Below are positions 25,670 to 34,862 of a DNA stretch of 54,832 nt, one piece after another. Numbering within the stretch: position 1 is the stretch's first letter; each line of letters begins with the position of its first letter. The stretch spans positions 1 to 54,832 of the forward strand of contig JAFGRW010000030.1 of the NCBI GenBank assembly GCA_016934935.1, read 5' to 3'. Below the pieces are notes generated by a model that ran no database searches, was not told where the DNA came from, and saw only the letters and a list, made by a program, of their open reading frames with translations. Origin of the DNA: Spirochaetota bacterium. Lineage in GTDB: Bacteria > Spirochaetota > UBA4802 > JAFGJZ01. The translations under genes and the position numbers were made by a program.

Positions 25670-26311
25670 TTACCCTAAAAACCCGTTTCTTTCAAGCCTG
25701 TCCAAAAAATCTTCTTTTGTAGAGTCATTTGTAACCATTTTTTCCATATATTTTGCCAGGATGTCTACTTCAATATTGACCTTGTTTCCAGCAACCACAG
25801 AGTACAGGTTAGTTTTCTTTATCGATTCCGGGATCAGGTATATACTAAAGCCGCCCTCAAATACCGATACAACAGTAAGAGATACACCATTGACACAAAC
25901 TGAACCTTTTTCAACAATATACATCATCAATTTAGAGCTGCAGCCAATACGGAAATCAATTGCGTTAATACTTTTATTAACCGCTAAAACACTACCTGTA
26001 CCGTCTATATGTCCCTGTACAATATGCCCCCCCATTCTGCTCGACGGAGTTAATGCCCTTTCCAGGTTTACATTATCTTCTGCCTTAAGATCGGAAAGAT
26101 TTGTTAAATCCAGAGTCACCCGGGAAACAAACACAGTGAATATATCACCATTAATAGATTCAACTGTTTGACAAACCCCATTTATAGCGATAGAATCGCC
26201 TATATTAGCATCAGAGATTACCGTTTCGGAACGTATACCCAACCTTACTCCATTTGACTCTTTTCTTATTTCCGATACTTTACCTATTTCTTCGACTATA
26301 CCTGTAAACAT
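25670..26311 (-). CDS. ribE: Riboflavin synthase alpha subunit
   Basis: 213 residues built of two similar lumazine-binding barrels. It begins with the diagnostic MFTGIVEEIGKV; the second barrel contains SRMGGHIVQGHIDG and VSLTVVSV. It dismutates two 6,7-dimethyl-8-ribityllumazine molecules to riboflavin. ATG 26311 overlaps the ribD stop (TAATG), so it is translationally coupled. It is the last gene of the long secretion cluster; ribBA and ribH are not in the window. No FMN riboswitch precedes ribD, since ribD follows secF directly. Confidence 0.93.
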   Translation of the reverse strand: MFTGIVEEIGKVSEIRKESNGVRLGIRSETVISDANIGDSIAINGVCQTVESINGDIFTVFVSRVTLDLTNLSDLKAEDNVNLERALTPSSRMGGHIVQGHIDGTGSVLAVNKSINAIDFRIGCSSKLMMYIVEKGSVCVNGVSLTVVSVFEGGFSIYLIPESIKKTNLYSVVAGNKVNIEVDILAKYMEKMVTNDSTKEDFLDRLERNGFLG

Positions 26312-27462
26312 TATTTAAACTCCCCATAAACAACCAGATCACCGTCAATTAGCGCTAAGGCCTTGTGATTTACCGTCCTTGAATTCTTTATCATCTCTTC
26401 TCCAGCTCCTTGAAACAGCGGGTGCCCGCCGCCAAGAACCTTGGGTGCAAAAAAATAGAGATACGAATCCGGTAACCCGGCTTCATGAAAAGATGCATTC
26501 AATCGGGCACCACCCTCAACCATTGCAAGCATTACACCCTGATCATAAAGAATTTTTAACATTTTTTCAATAAACTTTTTACCGGAAAAGCCAATAGGGA
26601 TAATCTTTTCTCTATCAACGTACTCTGGTATATCGCAATCATGATCAGACTCACTGCAGAAAATCAGATAATTTTCATCATAAAAAAAAGATCTATTTTC
26701 AAACCGATCTGGCAATCCTGCAAGTACCCGTAAAGGAGTTCTTTTTTTTACTTCAAAATCATTACCTATTAGTTCAGAAAACAGAAAAGATTCATTAGAA
26801 TATACATTTACCTTTCTATTATCAAGATACTCATTTCTAACATCCAGTCGCGGGTCATCTGCGATGTAAGTTCCTTTACCTACAATAACAGCGTCTACAA
26901 CAGATCGTAATCGATGCGACAAGGCTCTTGAACTTTCTGAAGTAATCCATTTAGAATCTTTATTATGAGAGGCTGTACATCCGTCAAGAGTCATTGCGGC
27001 CTTATGTACTATATAGGGCCTCTTTTCTTCCAGATATGTTTTAAATGGCTCAAGAAGCTCACGAGCCAAACTTCCATTTTTTTTATCTATAATTGTTTCA
27101 ATACCGGCATTCTCCAGTTCTAAAACTCCTTTACCACAAACCAGGGGATTTGGATCAATCGCGGCAATGACTACTTTTTTTATTTTGGCAGCAGTTATTG
27201 CCATTGTACAGGGTGGAGTTTTTCCGAAATGACAGCATGGCTCAAGCGTAACGTACATTACAGAATCTTCCGTTGATTCAGTACAGCTATTAATCGCGTT
27301 AACCTCTGCGTGATTTCCACCAAAAGCGGAAGTTGAACCGCTTCCGATTATTTTATTATTCTTAACAATTACGGCACCGACAGGAGGATTGGGAGAGGTT
27401 ATACCGACACTGGAGAAGGCCATTTTTAAAGCCTTCTCCATAAAGAGGGTATCAGGATTCAA
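26311..27462 (-). CDS. ribD: Bifunctional riboflavin deaminase/reductase
   Basis: 383 residues. The N-terminal deaminase has the zinc motif HAEVNA near 50 and EPCCHFGKTPPC near 78; the C-terminal reductase (about 150-383) has a VGKGTYIADDPRLDVR segment and GGARLNASF. Together they perform steps two and three of riboflavin synthesis. The start is TTG at 27462; upstream AAGG partly overlaps the secF stop, and an ATG inside it is followed at once by a stop codon. It lies 12 nt after secF and overlaps ribE by one base. Confidence 0.93.
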   Translation of the reverse strand: MNPDTLFMEKALKMAFSSVGITSPNPPVGAVIVKNNKIIGSGSTSAFGGNHAEVNAINSCTESTEDSVMYVTLEPCCHFGKTPPCTMAITAAKIKKVVIAAIDPNPLVCGKGVLELENAGIETIIDKKNGSLARELLEPFKTYLEEKRPYIVHKAAMTLDGCTASHNKDSKWITSESSRALSHRLRSVVDAVIVGKGTYIADDPRLDVRNEYLDNRKVNVYSNESFLFSELIGNDFEVKKRTPLRVLAGLPDRFENRSFFYDENYLIFCSESDHDCDIPEYVDREKIIPIGFSGKKFIEKMLKILYDQGVMLAMVEGGARLNASFHEAGLPDSYLYFFAPKVLGGGHPLFQGAGEEMIKNSRTVNHKALALIDGDLVVYGEFK

Positions 27463-27474
27463 AAGATTACATCC

Positions 27475-28374
27475 TTACTTATGTTTTATTTTGTCCATAA
27501 TTTTTGTATACGTTAACACAACCGGCGATGCAACATATATTGAAGAATATGTACCGACAAATATTCCAAAAAGAAGAACCATTGCAAAGTCGTTAATTGT
27601 ATCACCACCAAGAAGATAAAGGGACAACACCGCGAAAAGTGTGGTTAAAGAGGTTAGCAGTGTCCGGCTTATTGACTGGCTTATTCCAATATTTATTATA
27701 TCAGCAAATATGGGAGAAGTTTCATTCTCTGCATTTTCCCGTATACGATCAAATATTACAATCGTATCGTTAACCGAATAACCGAATATAGTAAGAAGTG
27801 CAGCTATTACCTGAACATTGATCTCTACATTCATCATACCACAGAACAGCACTGCCAACACAAGGTCATGCGCAAGAGCGATCATTGCTCCAAGGGCGTA
27901 TTTGAACTCGAAACGGAAAGCCAAATAGATCATCATTAGAACAACAGCTATAATGACAAGTTTAAAGGCAGACTGTTTAAGGTAGTCACCGATAGTCGGG
28001 CCTACAGAATCATTTGCAAGTTGAACAACTGCAGGATAATCCGTCTTGAGGGTATTCCATAACAGTTCATAGGTAGATTCCGTATTCTCAGAACCTTCAA
28101 TCAATTTCGTAGATATTACAAACTCATTGTTCTCATCGTTACCGATAGTTTGAACAGATGCGTTTAGTCCACTTTTTTGCAGAGTAGAACGAACATCTGA
28201 TATGGACACTCCACTTTCAAATTGAGCACGAATTTTAACCCCGCCTACAAAATCGATACCCCAGTTCAGGCCACCTTGAGGAACCGTTATTGCAAGAAAC
28301 AGAACCATCAATCCTGCAGAGACAGCATACGCTACATATTTAAACCTTAGAAAAGGTAATATCTTCTGCTTCAA
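27475..28374 (-). CDS. secF: Protein translocase subunit SecF
   Basis: 299 residues with six membrane helices. The first periplasmic segment starts LNWGIDFVGGVKIRAQF (SecF/SecD signature), and the conserved YSVNDTIVIFDRIREN motif lies in the middle helices. It forms the SecDF complex that uses proton motive force to complete protein export. The start is TTG at 28374, confirmed by AAGGAG with a 6-nt gap. It follows secD by 55 nt and precedes ribD. Confidence 0.95.
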   Translation of the reverse strand: MKQKILPFLRFKYVAYAVSAGLMVLFLAITVPQGGLNWGIDFVGGVKIRAQFESGVSISDVRSTLQKSGLNASVQTIGNDENNEFVISTKLIEGSENTESTYELLWNTLKTDYPAVVQLANDSVGPTIGDYLKQSAFKLVIIAVVLMMIYLAFRFEFKYALGAMIALAHDLVLAVLFCGMMNVEINVQVIAALLTIFGYSVNDTIVIFDRIRENAENETSPIFADIINIGISQSISRTLLTSLTTLFAVLSLYLLGGDTINDFAMVLLFGIFVGTYSSIYVASPVVLTYTKIMDKIKHK

Positions 28375-28429
28375 AGTAATCTCCTTATTAGGTAATAATT
28401 ATCACTAATACAATTCTGTTTTACAACAG

Positions 28430-30082
28430 TTATATACTTAATTTCTTTATACTTGTCTTCGCTGTAATAAGCTCAAAGATAAATCTTGATACATACAAAG
28501 ACGCGAACATACTGCATACAATACCAAAAGCAAGAGTTACAGCAAAGCCTTTAATTGGGCCAGTACCAACCTGAGACAAGATAAATGCTGCAATTAACGT
28601 AGTTAAGTTTGCGTCAAAGATTGTCCAGAACGCGCGGCCAAATCCGTTAGCCACAGCAACACGAGGACTCTTGCCGTTTTTAACTTCCTCTTTTATGCGT
28701 TCATATATAATTACATTCGCGTCAACCGACATACCCACAGTCAAGATTAAACCTGCAATACCGGGTAATGTTAAAGTTGCCTTGATCCACGAAAATATTG
28801 CCATAAGAAAAAGCATGTTCAGAATAAGGCATAAATTAGCAAGCAATCCTGAAAATTTGTAATAAATAATCATAAAAATCATTACGCCAGCTAGACCAAT
28901 GATTATCGCTTTAAAACCTGCAGTTATGGAATCCTGACCAAGTGAAGGCCCGACTGTTCGTTCTTCAACAAACATAAGTTCAACAGGAAGCGCTCCCTCT
29001 TCAATGATACTTGCAAGAATTTCACTCTCTTCATAGGTGAAGTTTCCGGTTATCTGTGCCGAACTGCTGACAATCCGTTCATTTATATTCGGAGCACTTC
29101 TAACCTGTTCATCAATAACAATGGCCATTCTTTTGTTAACATTTTCGCCGGTTACCTTGGCAAATTTTTCGGCACCTTTTGTAGTTAATTCGAAAGACAC
29201 AGCAGGTTTTTGAAACTGATCCTGGGTAACATTAGCCCGTTTAATGTCATCTCCGGACATGCTTACAGTTTTACTAAGAACCATCGGGTACGATGGATAG
29301 AGTTTCCCATCATCAGGATTACGTTCATATTGATAAAAAATCTGAAAATTTTCAGGCAACCCTGTCGCCACAGCAATCTCGGTTGCGATATCCCGCAATT
29401 TAAACCGGTCATTCGGTAGCTTTATATTATTTGCTTTATGGTAATTGTTTACCTTTTCAGTCCATTCATCATCGACTATACGGTATTCAACCTGGCCGGT
29501 GTTACCGATGGTATTCTTTACTGTTTGAGGATCACTTACTCCGGGAAGTTGTAACTCAATAGCCTCGGTTCCTTTAGGTCTTACAACTGATTCAGAAACA
29601 CCAAACATATTAATACGACTGTTAATCTTCTCAATTGCCTGAGCTGTTATTCGTTTTTTATCTTCTTCATTAAGAGGACGTCCGATCTTCTCTTCCATCT
29701 TCTTGTAATCGGCCTGAATTACAAGGTTCATTCCACCCTGCAAGTCAAGACCCAACTTGATTTTGCTTGCTAATAGATATTTTTCAGCCCAGTGTGTCTC
29801 GAACTCCGCTTCCTCAACGTAATCAAAGAGCATTTTGACCTCATTCATTACAGCATGAGTAAGCGAATACCCCTTCATATAAATCGTATTATTTCCTTCA
29901 TAATCAAACGTATATGAATCTTCAGAAAAACGGGAAGCAAGCTCTTTCTTGGCTCTATCCATTTCTCCGGAAACAACCGTCAGTTTTAATGTCTTCTCTG
30001 CAAATGTAGGTAAAATGATCAGTACAGATAAAACTGTAACCAACAGAATTATTATAAATCTGCCTTTAAAACCCTTAACCAT
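28430..30082 (-). CDS. secD: Protein translocase subunit SecD
   Basis: 550 residues: N-terminal membrane helix, large periplasmic domain with LGLDLQGGMNLVIQAD, and a six-helix C-terminal bundle containing VDANVIIYERIKEE. It is the partner of SecF in the same operon. ATG 30082 has GAGG upstream. It follows a small acidic membrane protein gene by 13 nt. Nothing is missing relative to the family. Confidence 0.95.
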   Translation of the reverse strand: MVKGFKGRFIIILLVTVLSVLIILPTFAEKTLKLTVVSGEMDRAKKELASRFSEDSYTFDYEGNNTIYMKGYSLTHAVMNEVKMLFDYVEEAEFETHWAEKYLLASKIKLGLDLQGGMNLVIQADYKKMEEKIGRPLNEEDKKRITAQAIEKINSRINMFGVSESVVRPKGTEAIELQLPGVSDPQTVKNTIGNTGQVEYRIVDDEWTEKVNNYHKANNIKLPNDRFKLRDIATEIAVATGLPENFQIFYQYERNPDDGKLYPSYPMVLSKTVSMSGDDIKRANVTQDQFQKPAVSFELTTKGAEKFAKVTGENVNKRMAIVIDEQVRSAPNINERIVSSSAQITGNFTYEESEILASIIEEGALPVELMFVEERTVGPSLGQDSITAGFKAIIIGLAGVMIFMIIYYKFSGLLANLCLILNMLFLMAIFSWIKATLTLPGIAGLILTVGMSVDANVIIYERIKEEVKNGKSPRVAVANGFGRAFWTIFDANLTTLIAAFILSQVGTGPIKGFAVTLAFGIVCSMFASLYVSRFIFELITAKTSIKKLSI

Positions 30083-30095
30083 GTAAGCCTCTTAA

Positions 30096-30665
30096 TTATA
30101 AACGACGTTTTGAAGGTATCTTTCTAAAAACCCTTCTTCGTTTTTTCTTTGATTTTGAATTGTAAAGCACAACAAGAATCAACACAAGTAGTATTATTAG
30201 CACACGGGGAAGCCACAGTTTCACCGCTCTATTCATAGTACGGAAACTACCATCCTTTTTAGTGCCATTCTCAGCTGCCACGACTTCATTTTTCGTGGCA
30301 ACATTATCACCTTTATCTGGTGCTTCTTCCACTGATGGTTCATCAATATCCGCAATCATTACTTCCCGTTTTTCCAGTTCAATATCCGGAACACGTGAAT
30401 CATATAACAGTGCATCTGTTATATCTAAAAGAACAAGCCCGGACGATGGAGCAACCGGTTTTGGAACAGGCACCGGTTCTTTTTTTCGCGATGCTTCCTC
30501 TTTATCTGTCTTTGGTGCTGCCACAACAGATTCATCAGAAGAATCAACTGACTCTTCTGATGAAATTTCATCTTCAGTCGCAACATCGTCTGCTGTCTGA
30601 CATATCAGTGAAGAAAATGACAACAGAACTATTAATGCAAATATGTAGACTCTTCTACAAATCAT
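30096..30665 (-). CDS. Acidic single-pass membrane protein in the sec operon
   Basis: 189 residues from ATG 30665, four bases after the yajC stop; a longer reading from 30779 lies wholly inside yajC and is rejected. A signal peptide (about 1-22, ending SLICQ) is followed by a Glu/Asp/Ser/Pro-rich disordered region. A membrane helix (about LWLPRVLIILLVLILVVLY) and a strongly basic cytoplasmic tail (KKKRRRVFRK) come last. The topology is thus extracytoplasmic acidic domain, helix, cytoplasmic tail. No family recognised. The position between yajC and secD suggests an accessory of the Sec holotranslocon, but that is inference. Confidence 0.55.
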   Translation of the reverse strand: MICRRVYIFALIVLLSFSSLICQTADDVATEDEISSEESVDSSDESVVAAPKTDKEEASRKKEPVPVPKPVAPSSGLVLLDITDALLYDSRVPDIELEKREVMIADIDEPSVEEAPDKGDNVATKNEVVAAENGTKKDGSFRTMNRAVKLWLPRVLIILLVLILVVLYNSKSKKKRRRVFRKIPSKRRL

Positions 30666-30669
30666 TTTA

Positions 30670-31014
30670 TTATTTTTTTGCCTTATTGCGATCATTTGCA
30701 GACGGCGGCAAAACCTTATTCTGTATTGCTGAGCGTATAAAATCAACTTTTGCGTTATCTGATATCTTAACGGTAACAATATCTTCGTTTTCTCTTATTC
30801 CGGTTATTACTCCCTGAATACCACCTATAGTTAAAACTTTATCTCCGACCCGAAGCTCGTTTATCATACGTTTACGTTCTTTTTCTTTCTTCTGCTGAGG
30901 TCGAATAATCAGAAAATAAAAAATCACAATTATTAAGATAAAAGGCGCGAAACTGATCAATCCACCACTTGCGGGGGCTGCTTTACCCGCCTGAGCCATT
31001 ACAGTAAAATTCAA
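30670..31014 (-). CDS. yajC: Preprotein translocase accessory subunit YajC
   Basis: 114 residues: one N-terminal helix (FAPFILIIVIFYFLII) followed at once by RPQQKKEKERKRM and the GDKVLTIGGIQGVI beta segment, the YajC signature. The start is TTG at 31014 with GGAGG 6 nt upstream. It opens the yajC-secD-secF-ribDE run. A TTGACA on the minus strand (31136-31141) could mark a promoter, but no good -10 follows. Confidence 0.93.
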   Translation of the reverse strand: MNFTVMAQAGKAAPASGGLISFAPFILIIVIFYFLIIRPQQKKEKERKRMINELRVGDKVLTIGGIQGVITGIRENEDIVTVKISDNAKVDFIRSAIQNKVLPPSANDRNKAKK

Positions 31015-31149
31015 TTTATTCCTCCAACAAGATCACACAAGTAAACAATAAAAATAACGCGTAAACACTATTATTTAATAAATCAAAAAATCTACTTCCG
31101 TTAAATTTTAATCAGACTATTAATGTCAGTTTTTATGTCAATAAATAAT

Positions 31150-31554
31150 TTAGCGCTTATCAAGCGATCGCCTGTTATGGCGTAATCTCAGCTCATTAAT
31201 GACGGATTGAGTAATATCAAGCTGTCTGTCGGCATATACAATTGTCGATTTTTTATTAATAACCAATTTGAATCCGTTCTCAGACGCTATATATCTTACC
31301 GCATCTTCCACTTTTAAAGCAACTGAACGCTTTATCTCGTCAGAATTATTCAATAGCTCTATTGAAACGGGTTTTTCACTGTTTTGCTGATACATTTTAT
31401 AATCAGGATCATTTTGTAAAACAAAACGATATAGGACCTCTAAATCCACATAGGCTGTCGAAAAAGACGGGGATTCTGTTTTAACTAATGCATTGCATGA
31501 AACAAAAAAAATTAAACAGAAAAATTTGACAAAAAACAAAACCAGGGGTTTCAA
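31150..31554 (-). CDS. Shortened Skp/OmpH-like lipoprotein
   Basis: 134 residues. A signal sequence ends at a lipobox (FFVSC, Cys20). The body starts with the AYVDLEVLY strand and ends with VEDAVRYIASENGFKLVINKKSTIVYADRQLDIT, the conserved core of OmpH/Skp chaperones. The long coiled-coil arms of Skp are reduced to a short helical segment. It is encoded directly after bamA (87-nt gap), where Skp usually sits, so a role in outer membrane protein folding is likely. TTG start at 31554, supported by GGAGG 7 nt upstream. Membrane attachment and short arms are unusual. Confidence 0.7.
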   Translation of the reverse strand: MKPLVLFFVKFFCLIFFVSCNALVKTESPSFSTAYVDLEVLYRFVLQNDPDYKMYQQNSEKPVSIELLNNSDEIKRSVALKVEDAVRYIASENGFKLVINKKSTIVYADRQLDITQSVINELRLRHNRRSLDKR

Positions 31555-31641
31555 AAAAAATCCTCCAGCCTACTGTTTTAACTTTTTTCGTTTACAACAG
31601 GTAATTTTAAAATGCAGTAATTGAGAACAGCGCTATCTTTT

Positions 31642-34308
31642 TTAATAACGGATATCACCCAATTGCAGCTGAAACTCGATTCCTTCAAGCGGCTTAAGGC
31701 CACCCTCACTTAATCCTTCCCAAACGGCCTTTTTACCAAACCAGAACCGCATCGGAAGCATAGGTATTTGCACCTTAAAACCAAATCCATATGAATAACG
31801 GAAATACTTTAATGGATCAACTGTATGAATATCCCTGATATCGACAAGGTAACCATTTTCTTTATCAGAATATATATCATCAGAATATTCTGAATACTCG
31901 TCCCAATATTTATCCGAATAAAGAGCACCGGCATCAAAGAAAAAAGCAAGCCAAAAGTATTGTCTATGAACCGGTATTCTAAATTCAGATCCGTATGTAA
32001 TCTGGTGAAAAAGACGATTTTGCCAAGACAAAGGCAAATCATCATCGTAATATTTCCATATTCTTAAAGTTTCCGGTCCTCCAACAAACAACCGGTCTTC
32101 AGCTTCTATCCAGGGATTCTCATTTTGACTTTGACTGCTTTCTACCAAAGAATCACCTATAGGGGGCATCATAAAATGCGCGTTAGCTCTTAACTGAATA
32201 ACACAAGGATAATCTTTCAAATACGGAAGAGTAAACGGGCTGTAGAAATATTCAATTTTTGGAGACAACTTGACAAAGTGGTCATCTCCCCACAACAAAG
32301 CTCCACCAACCATAGACAATCCCATATAGGCTGTAATTCCCTTAGTTGGATTCAAATTATCATCCGTGGAGTTATACGATGTATAAAATGTGATTTTTCT
32401 CTTCTCTTGAAGTCCTATCTCCTCAAGACGCATAACCTCTTCAGACGCGTTACCAGACGGATTAAGTACGGATTTAAAGGAATGTGACCATATAGTACCC
32501 ACTGAATGATATATCCAGAAACGGTATCCCAATCCCACAGAATAACCAATAGTCTGTTTTTCGTAATAGGGTATTTCATCAGCCGAAACATCAGGAAAAA
32601 TTGATGTCGTTCTTATTTTTTGCAATGAATAGAATATCGATAAGGTCAACGAAACAGGATTATCGCCTATCTGATAAAACCATGGATCCGTAAACGTAAC
32701 TGTCGCGGACTTATTATATTCTCCGTATTCTACCTTAACTTCAGCTCTATACCCATATCCAAAGAGGTTATTCTCTGCCACACTGGCAAAAATAGAAAAA
32801 CCAACATCTGAACTAAATCCGCCTCCTAAAGAAAGTGTTCCTGTGTTCTGCTCCTTAACACCAACAATTATGTTAACTTTTTCATTACTGCTTCCAGGGC
32901 GAATATCTATTGTTACCTCTTCAAAATAACCAAGTCGGTACAGAACTTCACGTGTTACCTGTATTTTTTCCGCATCGTAGAGTTCTCCCTCTTTAAAAAG
33001 GATCTCTCTTCTTATTACATGCTCTTTTGTCTTATCATTACCACTAACAATAATGTTTTCAATATATGATTGCGTGCCTTCAGCAATTGTAAGATGATAA
33101 TGAACATATTTTCGAATCTCTTTTCTGCCATCAATTACAACTTCACGCTCGATAATATTTTTTTCGGGCATAATACGTGTAAATAGATAACCTTGCTTTC
33201 CATATTCAAAAGCAAGATTATAACGATCCATCTGGAAAAAAGTATCATTACATACAGTATCCTTTTCTACATCCTGACCAACAAATCTTAACACCTTGTC
33301 TGCAAACCTTGTCAGGGGAGTCTCTTCCCGATGCTTTAGTTCAAAAAGTTTCATTATTCGCTCGGTTGAAAGGATCGAATTGCCCTCAACCGTATATTTT
33401 TCAAAAAAGTACCGCTCACCCTCGTTAATTCTAAGAGTTATAAAGATACCACGCTTTTCTTTTTTTTCAGGATCAACCCAATCGTAAACTACTTCTTCAT
33501 CGATGATATCTGCGTCAAGAAATCCATTTTCGCGATACAACATTAAAATTTTCTGCTTATCTGCTTCATAAGTAGCAATACTAAACTTGCTTTCCGAGAA
33601 AAGAGAATCTTCCTTAATTTCCATAACATTACGAAGATAGTCATCTCCAAGTTTATATGCTCCAAAAAGGGTTATCTTGTGAACAGCAATATCCTCTCCT
33701 TCATCTATACGAAAGGAAACCGTTACATTATTATTCTCTTCATCATCGACATGTTTGATTACAGTTGTAACCATTACATTAAAGAGACCCTCTTCTATAT
33801 ATTTTTCTCGAATAATTTTTTCAGCTACGGGAATCTGGAATTCCCTGTATGATTCACCAATTTTAACTGGAATCTCTTCAGACAAGTCAGTTTCTGACAA
33901 GGTATCCATACCTAGAAAGTTTATCATACTAATAACAGGTCTTTCAATTATAATAAAACGGACTACAACACCATCGCCTTGTTCAGTAACTTCTGCTCGC
34001 ACATCAAGTAGATCCGCTTTTTTAAAAAGAGCATTAATATCATCGGTAATTACTTTGGGGTCTAGTGGATATCCCTTTTCAGTCAATACGTGAGCTTCAA
34101 GGTCAGCCTTATCAAGATTACGTATGGCTATGTCTTCTTCCTTTCCATTTTCCAGCTTCTTTTTACCGATAAAATCCACATTAACAATGGTTTTTCCTTT
34201 AAATCGTGAAGGCATCTGCTCTTGCGCCATAAGCAAACCGCCCTTAAAAAAAGGTATAGCTGCAATAGTCAGAATTATATAAAACAATATCAGGGGCTTT
34301 TTTATCAT
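31642..34308 (-). CDS. bamA: Outer membrane assembly factor BamA
   Basis: 888 residues from ATG 34308, placed at the signal peptide (MIKKPLILFYIILTIAA...); the longer TTG reading from 34359 has no SD. Several POTRA domains (motifs such as VDFIGKKK, ITLFGAYKLGDDYLRN, YTVEGNSILSTERI, IIVSGNDKTKEHVIRREI) precede a 16-strand-type barrel that ends in FQLQLGDIRY. It inserts beta-barrel proteins into the outer membrane. In loop 6 the usual VRGF/Y reads GGPETLRIWKYY, keeping only the Arg. It has its own promoter at 34406-34434 and is followed by the Skp-like gene. Confidence 0.93.
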   Translation of the reverse strand: MIKKPLILFYIILTIAAIPFFKGGLLMAQEQMPSRFKGKTIVNVDFIGKKKLENGKEEDIAIRNLDKADLEAHVLTEKGYPLDPKVITDDINALFKKADLLDVRAEVTEQGDGVVVRFIIIERPVISMINFLGMDTLSETDLSEEIPVKIGESYREFQIPVAEKIIREKYIEEGLFNVMVTTVIKHVDDEENNNVTVSFRIDEGEDIAVHKITLFGAYKLGDDYLRNVMEIKEDSLFSESKFSIATYEADKQKILMLYRENGFLDADIIDEEVVYDWVDPEKKEKRGIFITLRINEGERYFFEKYTVEGNSILSTERIMKLFELKHREETPLTRFADKVLRFVGQDVEKDTVCNDTFFQMDRYNLAFEYGKQGYLFTRIMPEKNIIEREVVIDGRKEIRKYVHYHLTIAEGTQSYIENIIVSGNDKTKEHVIRREILFKEGELYDAEKIQVTREVLYRLGYFEEVTIDIRPGSSNEKVNIIVGVKEQNTGTLSLGGGFSSDVGFSIFASVAENNLFGYGYRAEVKVEYGEYNKSATVTFTDPWFYQIGDNPVSLTLSIFYSLQKIRTTSIFPDVSADEIPYYEKQTIGYSVGLGYRFWIYHSVGTIWSHSFKSVLNPSGNASEEVMRLEEIGLQEKRKITFYTSYNSTDDNLNPTKGITAYMGLSMVGGALLWGDDHFVKLSPKIEYFYSPFTLPYLKDYPCVIQLRANAHFMMPPIGDSLVESSQSQNENPWIEAEDRLFVGGPETLRIWKYYDDDLPLSWQNRLFHQITYGSEFRIPVHRQYFWLAFFFDAGALYSDKYWDEYSEYSDDIYSDKENGYLVDIRDIHTVDPLKYFRYSYGFGFKVQIPMLPMRFWFGKKAVWEGLSEGGLKPLEGIEFQLQLGDIRY

Positions 34309-34405
34309 TAGAACCACAGAAAACCTTACAATCAATATTAATATCGAGTTCACACACAAAATCTTGTTACAACACTTCTAAAAAAAGATAACAAGGTTAC
34401 TAAGC

Positions 34406-34434
34406 CTGATACATTTATCAAGCCATACTGTCAA
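34406..34434 (-). promoter_or_regulatory. Promoter of bamA
   Basis: On the minus strand TTGACA, a 17-nt spacer and TATCAG. The leader would be about 90 nt and contains an inverted repeat CTTGTTA/TAACAAG. Confidence 0.45.
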
Positions 34435-34451
34435 GAATTTAAGAGAGAAGG

Positions 34452-34862
34452 CTATTTTTGAGTAGAAGTAGAAAATGTAAACCTGTTTATCCCGGCCGAA
34501 CTTAATGAATCCATAATTCGAACAATAACGCCATAATCAGCCGACTTGTCTCCACGAATAAACAGAGTATCATTTTTTAGTTTTTCTGCCTCTTTAACGA
34601 AAAATTCGTCAAGATTATCACTATCAAGAAGCATATCATTAAGATACACACGATTTTGACTATCAACGGTAAGCACTGAGACCGATGAATCGGACTCCCC
34701 GCTATTTTTTGCATACGGCAAAGTAACATTAATTGATGACACCTTACCCATACTTGATGTAACCATAAAGAAAACGACCAACAAGAAAACCAAATCGATC
34801 AGCGCTGTTAAATCTATACCGCTTTTCGGGCTATGCCTAGGAATCAACTTAACCTTTCTCAT
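34452..34862 (-). CDS. exbD: ExbD/TolR biopolymer transport protein
   Basis: 136 residues: short cytoplasmic N terminus, one helix with the proton-conducting Asp in DLTALIDLVFLLVVFFMVTSS, then a periplasmic domain. It forms the proton-driven motor with ExbB. Its ATG overlaps the exbB stop (ATGA). Downstream lies the bamA promoter. ExbD and TolR cannot be separated with certainty; the receptor-like gene upstream favours ExbD. Confidence 0.85.
   Translation of the reverse strand: MRKVKLIPRHSPKSGIDLTALIDLVFLLVVFFMVTSSMGKVSSINVTLPYAKNSGESDSSVSVLTVDSQNRVYLNDMLLDSDNLDEFFVKEAEKLKNDTLFIRGDKSADYGVIVRIMDSLSSAGINRFTFSTSTQK

Noticed and set aside
27463..27474. FMN riboswitch before ribD
   Set aside because: Only 12 nt separate secF and ribD, so there is no room for one.
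30262..30817. Two long plus-strand ORFs antisense to the acidic sec-operon gene and yajC
   Set aside because: They mirror the low-complexity acidic codons of the real gene; no SD and no recognisable domain.
34309..34359. Longer N terminus for BamA from a TTG at 34359
   Set aside because: No SD, and it would bury the signal peptide behind a second hydrophobic stretch.
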